Shown here: positions 55,548-64,000 of the stretch, piece by piece
Layout of the letters: each line of letters starts with the position of its first letter
Position numbering within the stretch: position 1 is the first letter of the stretch
NCBI GenBank assembly: GCA_014529385.2
Contig: CM043950.1
Location: 154,434,445 to 154,498,444 of the forward strand
Origin: Adiantum capillus-veneris
Lineage: Eukaryota > Streptophyta > Polypodiopsida > Polypodiales > Pteridaceae
Direction of reading: 5' to 3'
DNA length: 64,000 bases
Made by a program: the position numbers and the translations under genes
The notes under the pieces: generated by a model
Told to the model about the DNA's origin: nothing
Database searches by the model: none
Seen by the model: the letters and a program-made list of their open reading frames with translations, nothing else

Positions 55548-57047
55548 GCAATTTTGAAGGATAGGGTTACTCCTCTAACCATGGTTGGGTTAGATTTTCA
55601 GCCATTTATCTAATTTCTTTTGCTTGGAATTATCAAGAAGTTGGTGGGGAAAGAGAGAGGAGAGAAATGGAGGTGATAGGACTTTTCATAGTGGGTTAGT
55701 GTTAGTAGAGTTAGTATTAATTTACAAATGGAATTGGATATTTACAATGGGAGTATCCATGTAGGATACAAATAAGGAAGAAAAACTCTTAAGAGGTAAG
55801 AAAAGGTGGATTTCTTACAAGGTTGATGCTCCAAGTGTCTTGAGTAGGGCCGATTTTGACGCTTGTTGACGGTCCACTAGCTTTGACGGTACATTTTTTC
55901 TCCACTCTTGACCTTCCTTGAGAGACAAGGTAATTGAAGCTGAGTAATCAACCACCATGATGCTGTCTTTTAAGAGAAGAGGCTGAATTTTGTGGTTTTT
56001 TTGATAGATATGGGTAATTTGGAGGAGGAAAAATGAGACTAGGTGGTCAATTTTGGAATGGAATTGTGTGTGGGAGGTATGAGTTCACCATGGTTTCTCT
56101 TATTCTTCAAGGTTGAGGAGAAGGTGAGTAGTGTGCAGAGAGGAGTGGTGAGAGAGATGGGGATGATGAGTGGAGAAGTGTGTGTGAAAGAGGAAAATGA
56201 TAAAGTGGAAGAGAGAGTGTGGTTGCATAGCATGGGAAAACTGGGGTCCACTAAAAAAATCATAGCTCACAGCTCGTAGCTCAAAAAAATATGAAAAACT
56301 TTGAGGAAAAAGTTCAGCCCACGAGCTACAAATTTTGTTTGTATCACCTTTTCAAATTCGGAGAGCAAGTGAACTTTAAAAATTCAGCAAAACCGACCAT
56401 TTTTTTCCACTGCAAAGGTCCTTGTGGGGTCCTTCTTTGGATGATTCTTTTGAATACCTCCAAGAGTGAGCCCTCCATAGTGCATGTATGCATGCCACCT
56501 ACCCTTGAACTTATTTGGTAGGTCTATAATTGAAGATATTGTTGAGATTAGGATATAAGTGAATAGTACAACTAAGAAAGTCAAATATTGAGGGGTCTAA
56601 AAAATATGTACATGTCAAATATAAATAATATAAGTGGAAAAAATATAAAGGGGTCAAAAGAAATCTCTCTCATTATGAGGCTACCATAAAAAGATAAATA
56701 TTTTTGGTGTTCTAATTTTTTAGAAAAAAACAAAATAGATGTAGGAAGGGAAAGATCAAAATAGTGAAAAAATATACACATAAATAAAACTAGTTTTTTA
56801 GGATTTTTGTTGGGGTGGAGTTACACCAAATATAAGAGAAGCTTACATGAAAATATTTCTATATGGAATAAAGAGTATGAAAAATGGTAAGAAAAAATTG
56901 TGGTAATGGTGAGGCAATGTACAGAGTATAAATAACACACACCTAGGTAGAAATATTTAAATAAATACCAAAATAATTATGAAAAAATCTTTTATTTAGG
57001 CCCTATATATAAAGAAATATTTACATACGCATGGGCCATAATATAAT

Positions 57048-57095
57048 TATATTTATTTATTTATTTATTTATTTATTTTATTTATTTATTTTTGG
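57048..57095. repeat. (TTTA)n microsatellite
   Basis: About 12 TTTA units with one interruption, inside the presumed E4 LTR. Confidence 0.9.
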
Positions 57096-57273
57096 CTCAA
57101 CTAGCCCAATGACTAGCTAATTGAGGGTTTTTAAAGAAGATATGGGAAAAGTCCCGTGACTCACGCACGCCTATGTACAGTGAAATGGTAGGGATAGCCA
57201 CAGTGTTTGGGTGATTTTGGTAGGGTGAGGTAACTCACTGTGGTAATTACAAAGAGCCAAAAAACGGCTATCA

Positions 57274-57288
57274 TTAGCCCTCCCTCTG
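57274..57288 (-). promoter_or_regulatory. E4 polypurine tract
   Basis: Minus-strand CAGAGGGAGGGCTAA before the presumed LTR start TGATAGCC, 14 bp downstream of the integrase stop. Confidence 0.65.
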
Positions 57289-57301
57289 GATGATGGTATA
57301 T

Positions 57302-58693
57302 TCATGTACCATCATAGAGCATCTTTTCCAAAGAGAGTGCTTCAGAGTCCTTGACAAGATCTTCATTGTTTGGCCCCTCGGAATTTTGGCTAGAGTTACA
57401 CTCATGCTTCATGTAACAATACTTACATGAGACAGTGGCCTTTTGACAGATCTTTGGTAGATCCTTTGGTAGAAGGCGACTCAAATAGGGCTTCAAGCGA
57501 TACCCGTTTACTTTCCTGGAGTGCTCTTTACCATTCAAGTCCATAAGCTGATAGTAACTTGAATTGAAAGCCTTCTTTACTATATATGGCCCTTGCCATC
57601 TAGTTTCAAACTTGGCATCAAAACGATTATCGAGTCGATTGTCATACCTTAGCACCAGATCTCCTTCATTGATGCCTTTGTCCTTTAGTTTCTTGTCAAG
57701 CTTCTCCTTCGCCTGCGTAGCTTTCCTCTTGTAGCACTCGTATGCTGCCTCTCTTTTCCACTCAAGCTCAGCTAAGGTAAGAAGTCGATCCATCCATGCT
57801 TCTTGATCATCTTGTGCTGATTTTCCATGAAGTCGCATTGTTGGAATGTTTAGTTCAATTGGCTGTAAAGCCTCTTGACCATAGACCAAGTGAAATGGTG
57901 TGAACTCCGTGGCTTCCCTATATGTGGTTCGATACGCCCACAAGGCACCATCCAAGAAGTCATCCCACAACTTTGTCTTGTTTTTCACCATCTTTCTAAT
58001 GATGCCTGCAATGACACCATTAGCTTTTTCTACCAAACCATTTGATTGGGGATAGTAGGGTGTACTGTGACGATGTAGAATGTGAAGTACTTCACAGACT
58101 TCTGTGAGCAAGCCCTTCCTAAACCCTGGACCATTATCAGAAACAATCTCCAAAGGTGTGCCAAATCTGCAACAAATGTGATTGTACACAAACTTGCTAA
58201 CTGTCCTCTCATTCACTCTTGCCACACTTTGAGCTTCCACCCACCTAGTCATATAGTCTACAGCCACTAGAATGTAGAGTTTACCATTTTTTGTCCTAGG
58301 CAGAGGACCCATGGCATCAATGCCCCACTTTTCAAAGGGTCCATTTGCAATCACTATTTGCCTCGGGCCATGCACCAACCTTCTATTTCCATTTATCTGA
58401 CAATTGTGACAGCTTTTACACCAATGTTGAACATCCACATGCAAGCTTGGCCAAACATACCCCGCAAGCAAAATCTTCTTCACAGTTAATTCTTGGGCAA
58501 AATGACCACCACATGCTTCTTCGTGCAAACCTTTTAGAATGGCTGGAATTTCCTCAATAGTTGGTACTCTTCTGCTCACTTGATCCTTCCCTCTTTGATA
58601 GAGGGAGCCTTCTAGGAAGATATACATGCTTGCCTTCTTCATGTGTCTCCTGTTCTGAGCTTTTGTGAAGTCTGGTGGAAACTCACCCTCCAA
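57302..58693 (-). CDS. int: E4 integrase
   Basis: A 463-codon frame ending pol. One HHCC zinc module near residues 70-105 (HEEACGGHF...CKSCHNC). The catalytic core is at about 115-280: WGIDAMGPLP (Asp), SDNGPGF (Asp) and NGLVEKANG (Glu). The C-terminal domain is near 345-400 (GDLVLRYDNR, WQGPYIVKKAF, NGYRLKPYL). All motifs are intact. The frame overlaps the upstream RNase H frame by 55 bp in another phase, which marks a frameshift in the linker near 58640-58690. There is no post-integrase protease here, in contrast to E2 and E3. Confidence 0.88.
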   Translation of the reverse strand: MEGEFPPDFTKAQNRRHMKKASMYIFLEGSLYQRGKDQVSRRVPTIEEIPAILKGLHEEACGGHFAQELTVKKILLAGYVWPSLHVDVQHWCKSCHNCQINGNRRLVHGPRQIVIANGPFEKWGIDAMGPLPRTKNGKLYILVAVDYMTRWVEAQSVARVNERTVSKFVYNHICCRFGTPLEIVSDNGPGFRKGLLTEVCEVLHILHRHSTPYYPQSNGLVEKANGVIAGIIRKMVKNKTKLWDDFLDGALWAYRTTYREATEFTPFHLVYGQEALQPIELNIPTMRLHGKSAQDDQEAWMDRLLTLAELEWKREAAYECYKRKATQAKEKLDKKLKDKGINEGDLVLRYDNRLDNRFDAKFETRWQGPYIVKKAFNSSYYQLMDLNGKEHSRKVNGYRLKPYLSRLLPKDLPKICQKATVSCKYCYMKHECNSSQNSEGPNNEDLVKDSEALSLEKMLYDGT

Positions 58694-59652
58694 AATGTAG
58701 CCAATGACTCCAATCCCTGGTACCTCGGTTGCTTCACAGCAGCCGCCACCATAATGACCTGCACTTCTTTATTTACACATGCAACGGCTTGTTGTGCAAG
58801 TAAATCAGCATCTTCATTTTGTTTCCTAGGAATATGATATAATTGCACCTCCTCAAATTGATTAAATAGCCTACGAATGGCATGAACTTTTGTCCTTAAG
58901 CTTTCATTCTTGCATGTCCAAATGCCTAAAATCTGTTTAACAATGAGAAGTGCATCTCCTTTTACCATGAGACGTTGTATCCCTTGGCCAATGCACATCT
59001 TCAAACCATGAAGTAGAGTGTCATATTCTGCTTCATTGTTGCTAGCTGAACTTGGTAGATTGAACTTCTCTTTCATGACCACCTCTCCACTTGGGTTGAG
59101 CAACACTAGCCCTCCCCCTGCTTTTCCTGTGGCTCGAAGAAAAGCTCCATCAAAGAACAAGGTAAAAGCATTAGGAATACTTTTTGGTGGTGGCAATGGT
59201 AGGGTCTTTACTTCAGGCACCTTAATCTCCTTTTCGTGCACCCTATAAGTCAGAATCCCCGCCAATTGTGCACGCACACTATCTTCTACCTTGAAAGAGT
59301 ATTGAAACTCTTGCAACTCCATAATCCACTTTGAGATCCTAGTACTAAGATTCATTTGAGATGACACCCAAGGGAACAAATTTTCTGCAGTGAGAATTAC
59401 AAAAGGTTTTGGTAGCAGGTAGGATCTAAACTTTCTCACCGCAAACATGAGAGAAAGCATCATGAGTTTTGCTTCTGTGTAGTCTCTCTCCAAAGCATTC
59501 ATGACCCTACTAGCAAAGTAGATGGGTTGCATCCTTGTACTGTGGGGATCTTGTTGTAGCAACACAGCACCAATTGTTTCTTTCCCAGCACTAGAGCTAA
59601 CAAAGAATGTGTACTCCCAACAAGGAGGCATGAGTGTTGGTAGCTCTGACAA
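58639..59652 (-). pseudogene. pol: E4 RNase H and second archaeal-type RNase H
   Basis: A 337-codon frame. Residues 1-135 are the normal Ty3/gypsy RNase H (FFVSSSAGKETIGAVLLQ, where the first Asp is Ser; ERDYTEAKLMMLSLMFAV; SYLLPKPF). Residues about 160-290 are a second RNase H of archaeal type: FFDGAFLRATGKAGGG, NNEAEYDTLLHGL, VKGDALLIVKQI and NEDADLLAQQA, with D-E-D-D catalytic residues present. This pairing, with a decayed first and a complete second domain, is known in Tat elements. Frame is in phase with RT upstream, one TAA apart. Confidence 0.85.
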
Positions 59653-59673
59653 AATGACTTTAATGTTACAAAA

Positions 59674-60214
59674 TTACTCTTCAAGCTCATCAGACCATGA
59701 AAATTCTACTTGTTGTGAAAACTTTTGCAAAGGGTGAAGTAACTCCGAGGCTAAGTGAATGAAGCGTGACATATACTTCACCTTTTGAATGAATGAGATG
59801 ACCTCCTTAAGACTCTTGGGTGATGGTAGCTCAATAAGAGCCTTTGCCTTCGAAGGATCCACTTCAATGCCTTTGTAAGAAACTTTATGACCAAGCAAGA
59901 TTACTTCATCCTCACCTATATGGCACTTGTCGGGGTTGAGTTGACCTCCCATGTCGTAGAGCTTCTTTAAACCTTCTTCTACCCTTTGTAGATGCAATGA
60001 TTTTGAGCTATAAATACAGAAATCATCAATGAACACCCTAATTGACTTTCCAAAGAATGCTTGAAACACCATATTCATGAAACGTTGGAATGTTGCAGGA
60101 GCATTTGTCAGACCAAATGGCATGACTCTAAAAGCATAACAACCCCAAGGAGTGATAAAGGTTGTTTTCAATTGATCCTCCAGTGCAATCCCTATTTGAA
60201 AGTAACAAAAAGAG
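59674..60214 (-). pseudogene. pol: E4 RT C-terminal part
   Basis: Starts at YFQIGIALEDQ and includes MPFGLTNAPATFQ, FIDDFCIYSS (catalytic Asp pair), LLGHKVSYKGIEVDP and YMSRFI. The N-terminal codons of the open frame (above about 60214) come from the inverted segment. The upstream half of RT is found inverted on the plus strand at 60220-61280. Confidence 0.85.
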
Positions 60215-60219
60215 AGTGT

Positions 60220-61280
60220 GCCTGTTGTAAAAATTGCACAAGTTGAAATGAATGAGGACATTACACCGGTGCTAGACTGTTACATCAAAGGAAGATTGGT
60301 TAGGAAAGGTCTAGTGGATGGGGGTGCACAAATTTGCATCATGACAGAGGGACTCATGCAAAGACTAGGCATGCACATCCAGGAGACACCTGAAATCAAA
60401 GTCAAGATGGCAAACAATAGCAAGGCTAGGTGTGTAGGCATTTGTAAAAATGTCTTTGTAGAGGCCTTTGGCATTAAGAAAGTGGTGGATTTTTATGTTA
60501 TGTCGACCAAGGGAAGTGGTTATCCATTTATCCTAGGAAGACCATGGCTAATGAAAATGCGAGCTTTGCAGGATTGGGAGAGTGGGAAATTAATTTGCAG
60601 GAATGACAATCATAAGAAGGTTGTCTTTGACATGAAGGAGCAACGCCAAGAGGAGCTCCATGAAGAATCATCTCAAAGTGAGACGGAAGAAGGTTGGACC
60701 GATAGCACTTCAGAAGAAGAAAGTAGCGGCAGCCTTACTGAAGAGGATTCTTCCATCGAAGTCATGGGGGTAAGGTTTAAGCCAAGAAACCAAGAGACCT
60801 CTTGTCAAGGCTTGGAGGAGGTAGGTCCTCAAGAGAACGAAGGTGTTCAAGATGAAGGGATGCTGGAAGGTATGCTATCAACAACACTTACAAAGGATGA
60901 AAGAGAGGAGTTCAAATGTGTGCTAAGGAAGTTTCCTAGGCTTTTTGCTAAAGACTACACCGATGTGCGTGGAGTAGATGCTGTTCAACACAAAATTGAG
61001 TTGAAGCCAGAGGCCACACCTAAGGCTCAGAAGCTACGAAGGCTAGGAGTCATCAAGGAGCAGGCTTTACTCAAGGAGGTAAGAAAGCTTCTAGCAGCAT
61101 GGTTCATTTATCCAGTGGAGAATTCAGAGTGGGTCTCTCCTGTTGTTGTCACTCCTAAGAAGAATGGCAAGGGGAGGGTGTGTGTGGATTACCGTCTCCT
61201 CAATGAGGCAACAAAAAGAGATCACTTTCCCCTCCCATTCCAGGATGAGATACTAAATGAGGTAGCTGTTCATGAGAAGT
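60220..61280 (+). pseudogene. E4 inverted segment: protease and RT N-terminus
   Basis: A 366-codon plus-strand frame (60218-61318) inside a minus-strand element. Residues 20-120 are a retropepsin: KGLVDGGAQICIM (D-G-G, not the usual D-[ST]-G) and PFILGRPWLM. An acidic linker follows. Residues 255-345 are the RT N-terminus (VSPVVVTPKKNGKGRVCVDY, LPFQDEILNEVA). It stops exactly where the minus-strand RT resumes. Edges share a 5-bp inverted microhomology (AGTGT at 60215, ACACT at 61281). So the piece is in the right place but flipped. Confidence 0.85.
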
Positions 61281-62560
61281 ACACTGTGTGCGCTCCTAGT
61301 GCTAACTGCCATTGTTAAATCCCTCCTAACTTGTGGACATAATGTAAGAAATTGAGGCCATGAAATATCAGGACCCTTACCTCTCATGTCTTCCAACAAG
61401 TTGTACGGAGCCATACCATGTCCAAGAGGGAAGTCTTGGAGGTTGATACGACGTCGAGTCGTCTTGGTTTCCTTGGTTTCCTTGGTTTCCTTTGCCTTCT
61501 TGCCTTGTCCATGGTCACTCTGTGATGTGACTCCTTCTTTCTCTTTACCTTTTCCTCGGCCACGCTTAATTCCATTGGCTTCCATGTCAACCTCATTTGA
61601 ATTTGTCACCTCCACCACATGCACATTTGGATCTGGCAAAGGTGGAACTCCTTCTACCCCTTGTGGAGGTGGTCTTGGTCCATTTGGCCTTTGTAGAAGC
61701 CTTGGTTGTTGACCAGTTCCTTCACCTGCATTCATCACTGGGTAATTCAAGTTAGGTCTCCCTGGCTCCCCACGGGGCCAAGGACAATTATACATCCCAT
61801 GTCCAGACTCTCCGCAATTCCAACATTGTAAGACTCTCCTACTTCGTGGCTCTCTCTCTTCTGACTTCTTTGCTTGTCCCTTTGGACCTACAGCTTGTGC
61901 AAGGTGAATTGACAGGCTGCTTAAAGATTCGTTTAACTTCTCAATTACTTCCGTCGTTACCTCAGGAAGCTCCCTCGATGTTGATACTTGTGACTTACCT
62001 TTGGGTCTAAGACCTTCTATTGGAACCTCTCCCCTTAAGCACTTGAGTTTCCTATACTTCTCAGCAGCCCTAGTTTCAGCTGCATCAAAAGTAGCAGGTG
62101 CACCCGCCTCAACTTTTACCTTAAGGTCAGGAAAGAGTCCGGCTATGAACCTCTCCTTCTTTAAAAATTTTGCACCATCACCAGGGTTAGCAACATTTCG
62201 TATCCATAGAGCCCAAAGACGTAGGAACTCTTGCTTGTACAAGTAGTAGTCATCTAAGTCTTTTTGCTTATGAGAAACAATGTTTTGCCATAGTTTTTGA
62301 GTGTTTTGGGGATCAAAGAAGTATCTCTTAAAACGATTCAAAACTTCTGTGTAATTCCCCTTAACTTCCTCAGGCAAAGAGTCAAACCAAGTACTAGCAT
62401 CTTTCCTAAGGACCACCTCAAACATTTCTACACGTTCTTGATCGGTTACTATCCTCTTGATATGGCAAGACATCTTGAAATTTGCTAAAAATAATTCTGC
62501 ATCCTCTCCAGGCTCTCCAAAGAAAAGAGGATATCCAGACATTTGGCGTTGGCTCTCCAT
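61253..62560 (-). CDS. gag: E4 gag
   Basis: A 435-codon frame. Gag core at about 10-170 (YPLFFGEPGEDAELFLANF, ASTWFDSLPEEVKGNY, RFKRYFFDPQ, KQKDLDDYYLYKQEFLRLW). One CCHC knuckle, CWNCGESGHGMYNC, is near 247-260. A Pro/Gly-rich and then Lys-rich tail follows (GRGKGKEKEG, then repeated KETKETKETK). The last about 15 codons run into the inverted segment. Start ATG at 62560 (MESQRQMSGYPLFF) fits. Confidence 0.88.
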   Translation of the reverse strand: MESQRQMSGYPLFFGEPGEDAELFLANFKMSCHIKRIVTDQERVEMFEVVLRKDASTWFDSLPEEVKGNYTEVLNRFKRYFFDPQNTQKLWQNIVSHKQKDLDDYYLYKQEFLRLWALWIRNVANPGDGAKFLKKERFIAGLFPDLKVKVEAGAPATFDAAETRAAEKYRKLKCLRGEVPIEGLRPKGKSQVSTSRELPEVTTEVIEKLNESLSSLSIHLAQAVGPKGQAKKSEEREPRSRRVLQCWNCGESGHGMYNCPWPRGEPGRPNLNYPVMNAGEGTGQQPRLLQRPNGPRPPPQGVEGVPPLPDPNVHVVEVTNSNEVDMEANGIKRGRGKGKEKEGVTSQSDHGQGKKAKETKETKETKTTRRRINLQDFPLGHGMAPYNLLEDMRGKGPDISWPQFLTLCPQVRRDLTMAVSTRSAHSVLLMNSYLI

Positions 62561-62609
62561 TATTATGAAAGATTACAACACGAGTTACAATAAGGGATAC
62601 AATAGAGAT

Positions 62610-63068
62610 TTAGAACCACTCGCCTGCAAATGAAGAAGTGAGAAAATACCACTCTAGGTTTTCTTCTTCAGCTATCCAAGCTTCAATAAGGTCTCGATTT
62701 GTTTGATCAAAACAAAAGGGTAGACTATTGATGAGCTCTAAGAAGGGTTGAAATTCTTCAAAGCTAAGGCGATAAACAGAAATCTCTAGAACTTCATTTT
62801 CTGGATCCAAAAGAGCAACCATGTCCCAAGTTATAAATTGCACTTGCTCTACAATTCCCAATGCACAAGCGGTTTGTATAAAAACTAGATCTTCATGCTC
62901 GTCGAAGGCTGTGAGAAAGTAGCAATTGACTAGGAGCTCCTTTCCTTCGAGTTCCACACAGTCGGAGTGAGGCAACCTTCTCACAATTTCATAAAGAACA
63001 TCCTCATCAAGTCCAATCAAGTTTGCAAGATTTAAAGACTCCACTTGTGCTACAAAATTCCTGGACAA
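62610..63068 (-). CDS. E4 small ORF b upstream of gag (152 aa)
   Basis: Intact frame ending 49 bp before gag. Acidic. The N-terminus has an F-box-like look: LIGLDEDVLYEIVRRLPHSD. It is a paralogue of the next ORF upstream: both share VRRLPH, FIQxxCAL, a V-x-F-x-x-W strand, RLxFxEFxPxLxLINSLPFxF and a closing acidic helix. It probably belongs to the element, as extra ORFs before gag are known in some Tat/Ogre elements. F-box assignment is inference only. Confidence 0.6.
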   Translation of the reverse strand: MSRNFVAQVESLNLANLIGLDEDVLYEIVRRLPHSDCVELEGKELLVNCYFLTAFDEHEDLVFIQTACALGIVEQVQFITWDMVALLDPENEVLEISVYRLSFEEFQPFLELINSLPFCFDQTNRDLIEAWIAEEENLEWYFLTSSFAGEWF

Positions 63069-63114
63069 AAACTCCTTAGGATTATGGTTAAATCATTCAA
63101 AAGCATAAAGAGAT

Positions 63115-63669
63115 TTACAATGTCTCTATGAACAAAGTGTCATAGAAAGTAGAGAAGGATGAGAATTGATACAAATTTGCAATCTTCTCTATGCTCTCTT
63201 TATTAAGACAAGCTCTGAATAGCTCCCTATCTCCTTTGTTGAAAGCGAAAGGAAGACTATTAATAAGATGCAAATGAGGGAAAAATTCACCAAATGTGAG
63301 TCTATGAAGCATGAACTCTGGCCGCAAGTTTCCTGAAAAGTCTTCCTCAATGGTGAAATGCACTCGCCAAACGCCAAATTTCACTCTATTTACCAATCTT
63401 AGGGCACACACTAGTTGGATGAATGCACGGTCTTCCTTAGTGCCCAACAACAAGAGGAAAATGGAATCCACGTGTAGGACCTTCCGTCTTAACTTCACCA
63501 CCCTCTTGTTATGAGGGAGACGCCTTACTACTTGCTCCTGCAACTCAATTGGTAATAGAGCTAGATCTCTAAGGATTGAACTTTCACTGCACACACATTC
63601 CCAGTTAGAACAAATGATCGTTTTTTTGTTTCTTGTAACAACTTGGACAAAGAAAAAACAAACATACAC
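63115..63669 (-). CDS. E4 small ORF a upstream of gag (184 aa)
   Basis: Intact frame 46 bp upstream of ORF b and paralogous to it (LLPIELQEQVVRRLPHNKR, AFIQLVCALRLVNRVKF, RLTFGEFFPHLHLINSLPF). The first 30 residues (MYVCFFFVQVV onwards) have no counterpart in ORF b, so the true start may be internal or the 5' end may be spliced. More basic than ORF b. Tandem duplication within the element leader is the simplest origin. Confidence 0.55.
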   Translation of the reverse strand: MYVCFFFVQVVTRNKKTIICSNWECVCSESSILRDLALLPIELQEQVVRRLPHNKRVVKLRRKVLHVDSIFLLLLGTKEDRAFIQLVCALRLVNRVKFGVWRVHFTIEEDFSGNLRPEFMLHRLTFGEFFPHLHLINSLPFAFNKGDRELFRACLNKESIEKIANLYQFSSFSTFYDTLFIETL

Positions 63670-64000
63670 ACTATTTTGCCGGGCTGCACTTCATTTTAAA
63701 ATAAAATGAACACATGTACATCAAAAGAAGTGTGGTAGTTGATGAGAGGTAGAATGACAGGGTTTGGTGATGCAAGAATTTCTCCTGCTCTTTGGGCACC
63801 AAACATGAACACCATTCGTTGTTGAAAATGGATCTTTCTACTAATTGCAACGTTTATTCTAATGTGTGGAGTAAAATGAAAGGGAAAAACCTCTATTTCT
63901 GGGCCATTATCCATGGCCTATGCATGTCCTAATGCTTAAAACAAAACAAAAATATAGACGTCCAAACTAAGGTCGTACCTAATGAGAGGCAAAATAAAAG
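63670..64000. other. Window end, nothing recognised
   Basis: About 330 bp, presumably E4 leader. No primer site or LTR end found. Confidence 0.5.

Larger units (their letters stand above)
55331..57273 (-). repeat. E4 3' LTR (about 1.94 kb)
   Basis: Right end GGCTATCA abuts a polypurine tract. The best left end is TGATAGATTT at 55331, giving 6-bp inverted termini TGATAG/CTATCA and enclosing a minus-strand TATA box at 55541-55547. Another TGATAG at 56002 would exclude that box, so I prefer 55331. No second LTR copy is available for proof. Confidence 0.5.
55331..64000 (-). mobile_element. E4: Tat-like Ty3/gypsy element, continues past window
   Basis: Minus strand: two small ORFs, gag, protease and RT (part inverted), RNase H, second archaeal-type RNase H, integrase, polypurine tract, 3' LTR. 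The second RNase H marks the Tat lineage. The 5' LTR and primer site were not found before 64000 and presumably lie beyond it. Confidence 0.8.

Noticed and set aside
56002-57273. Shorter E4 LTR starting at the second TGATAG
   Set aside because: It would exclude the minus-strand TATA box at 55541-55547; the 55331 start encloses it. Kept only as an alternative.

Overview
The window looks like repeat-rich plant nuclear DNA. I find no intact host protein gene, no rRNA or tRNA gene and no CRISPR array. Almost everything recognisable is LTR retrotransposon, mostly Ty3/gypsy and mostly on the minus strand, with one Ty1/copia fragment and two L1-like LINE fragments. Two elements have primer-binding sites close to the 3' end of plant tRNA-Asp, which is typical of the non-chromovirus Athila/Tat group. 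Another carries the second, archaeal-type RNase H of the Tat lineage. Element size, nesting and protein style suggest a large land-plant genome. I lean towards a fern or another non-angiosperm, with low confidence.

Layout. 1-2650: no gene seen. 2676-3240: probable LTR remnant with a tRNA-iMet-type primer site. E1 (about 3250-13004, minus): gypsy element with its 5' LTR, cut off inside integrase. 13005-14801: non-coding, with tandem repeats. E2 (14807-33838, minus): complete 19.0-kb gypsy element with 934/932-bp LTRs, a GCGAC target duplication, primer site and polypurine tract. 33844-36200: decayed coding remnants. 36211-37978: Ty1/copia fragment (5' LTR and gag). About 39060-41760: LINE remnant (plus). 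41760-43310: AT-rich repeats. 43310-44886: LINE remnant (minus). E3b (about 44890-46291, minus): integrase fragment of a gypsy family. E3a (46297-about 54595, minus): larger copy of that family with its 3' LTR, next to or inserted in E3b. 54596-55330: unclassified, with a long GA repeat. E4 (about 55331 to past the window end, minus): Tat-like element with 3' LTR, gag, pol and two small paralogous ORFs upstream of gag.

The most unusual material is in E1, E2 and E3. In E2, gag through pol reads as one frame of about 3,200 codons apart from a few indels. After integrase, this frame continues into a second aspartic-protease domain and then a domain of repeated W-x-P-K motifs. E3 has the same post-integrase protease but no visible protease between gag and RT. 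E1 and E2 have an extra copy of the integrase zinc module. E2 also has a 1,117-codon ORF in the env position, broken by three stops. E1 and E2 carry arrays of a 22-bp palindrome at conserved spacing in the gag leader, and E2 has a second array before the env-position ORF. One base pair of the palindrome differs on both arms between the two elements.

E2 would supply gag particles, two proteases, RT/RNase H and integrase from one polyprotein, plus a separate 3' product of unknown role. No copy here is intact. Most pol stop codons are one C-to-T change away from Gln or Arg codons, as expected for decay of methylated, silenced DNA.
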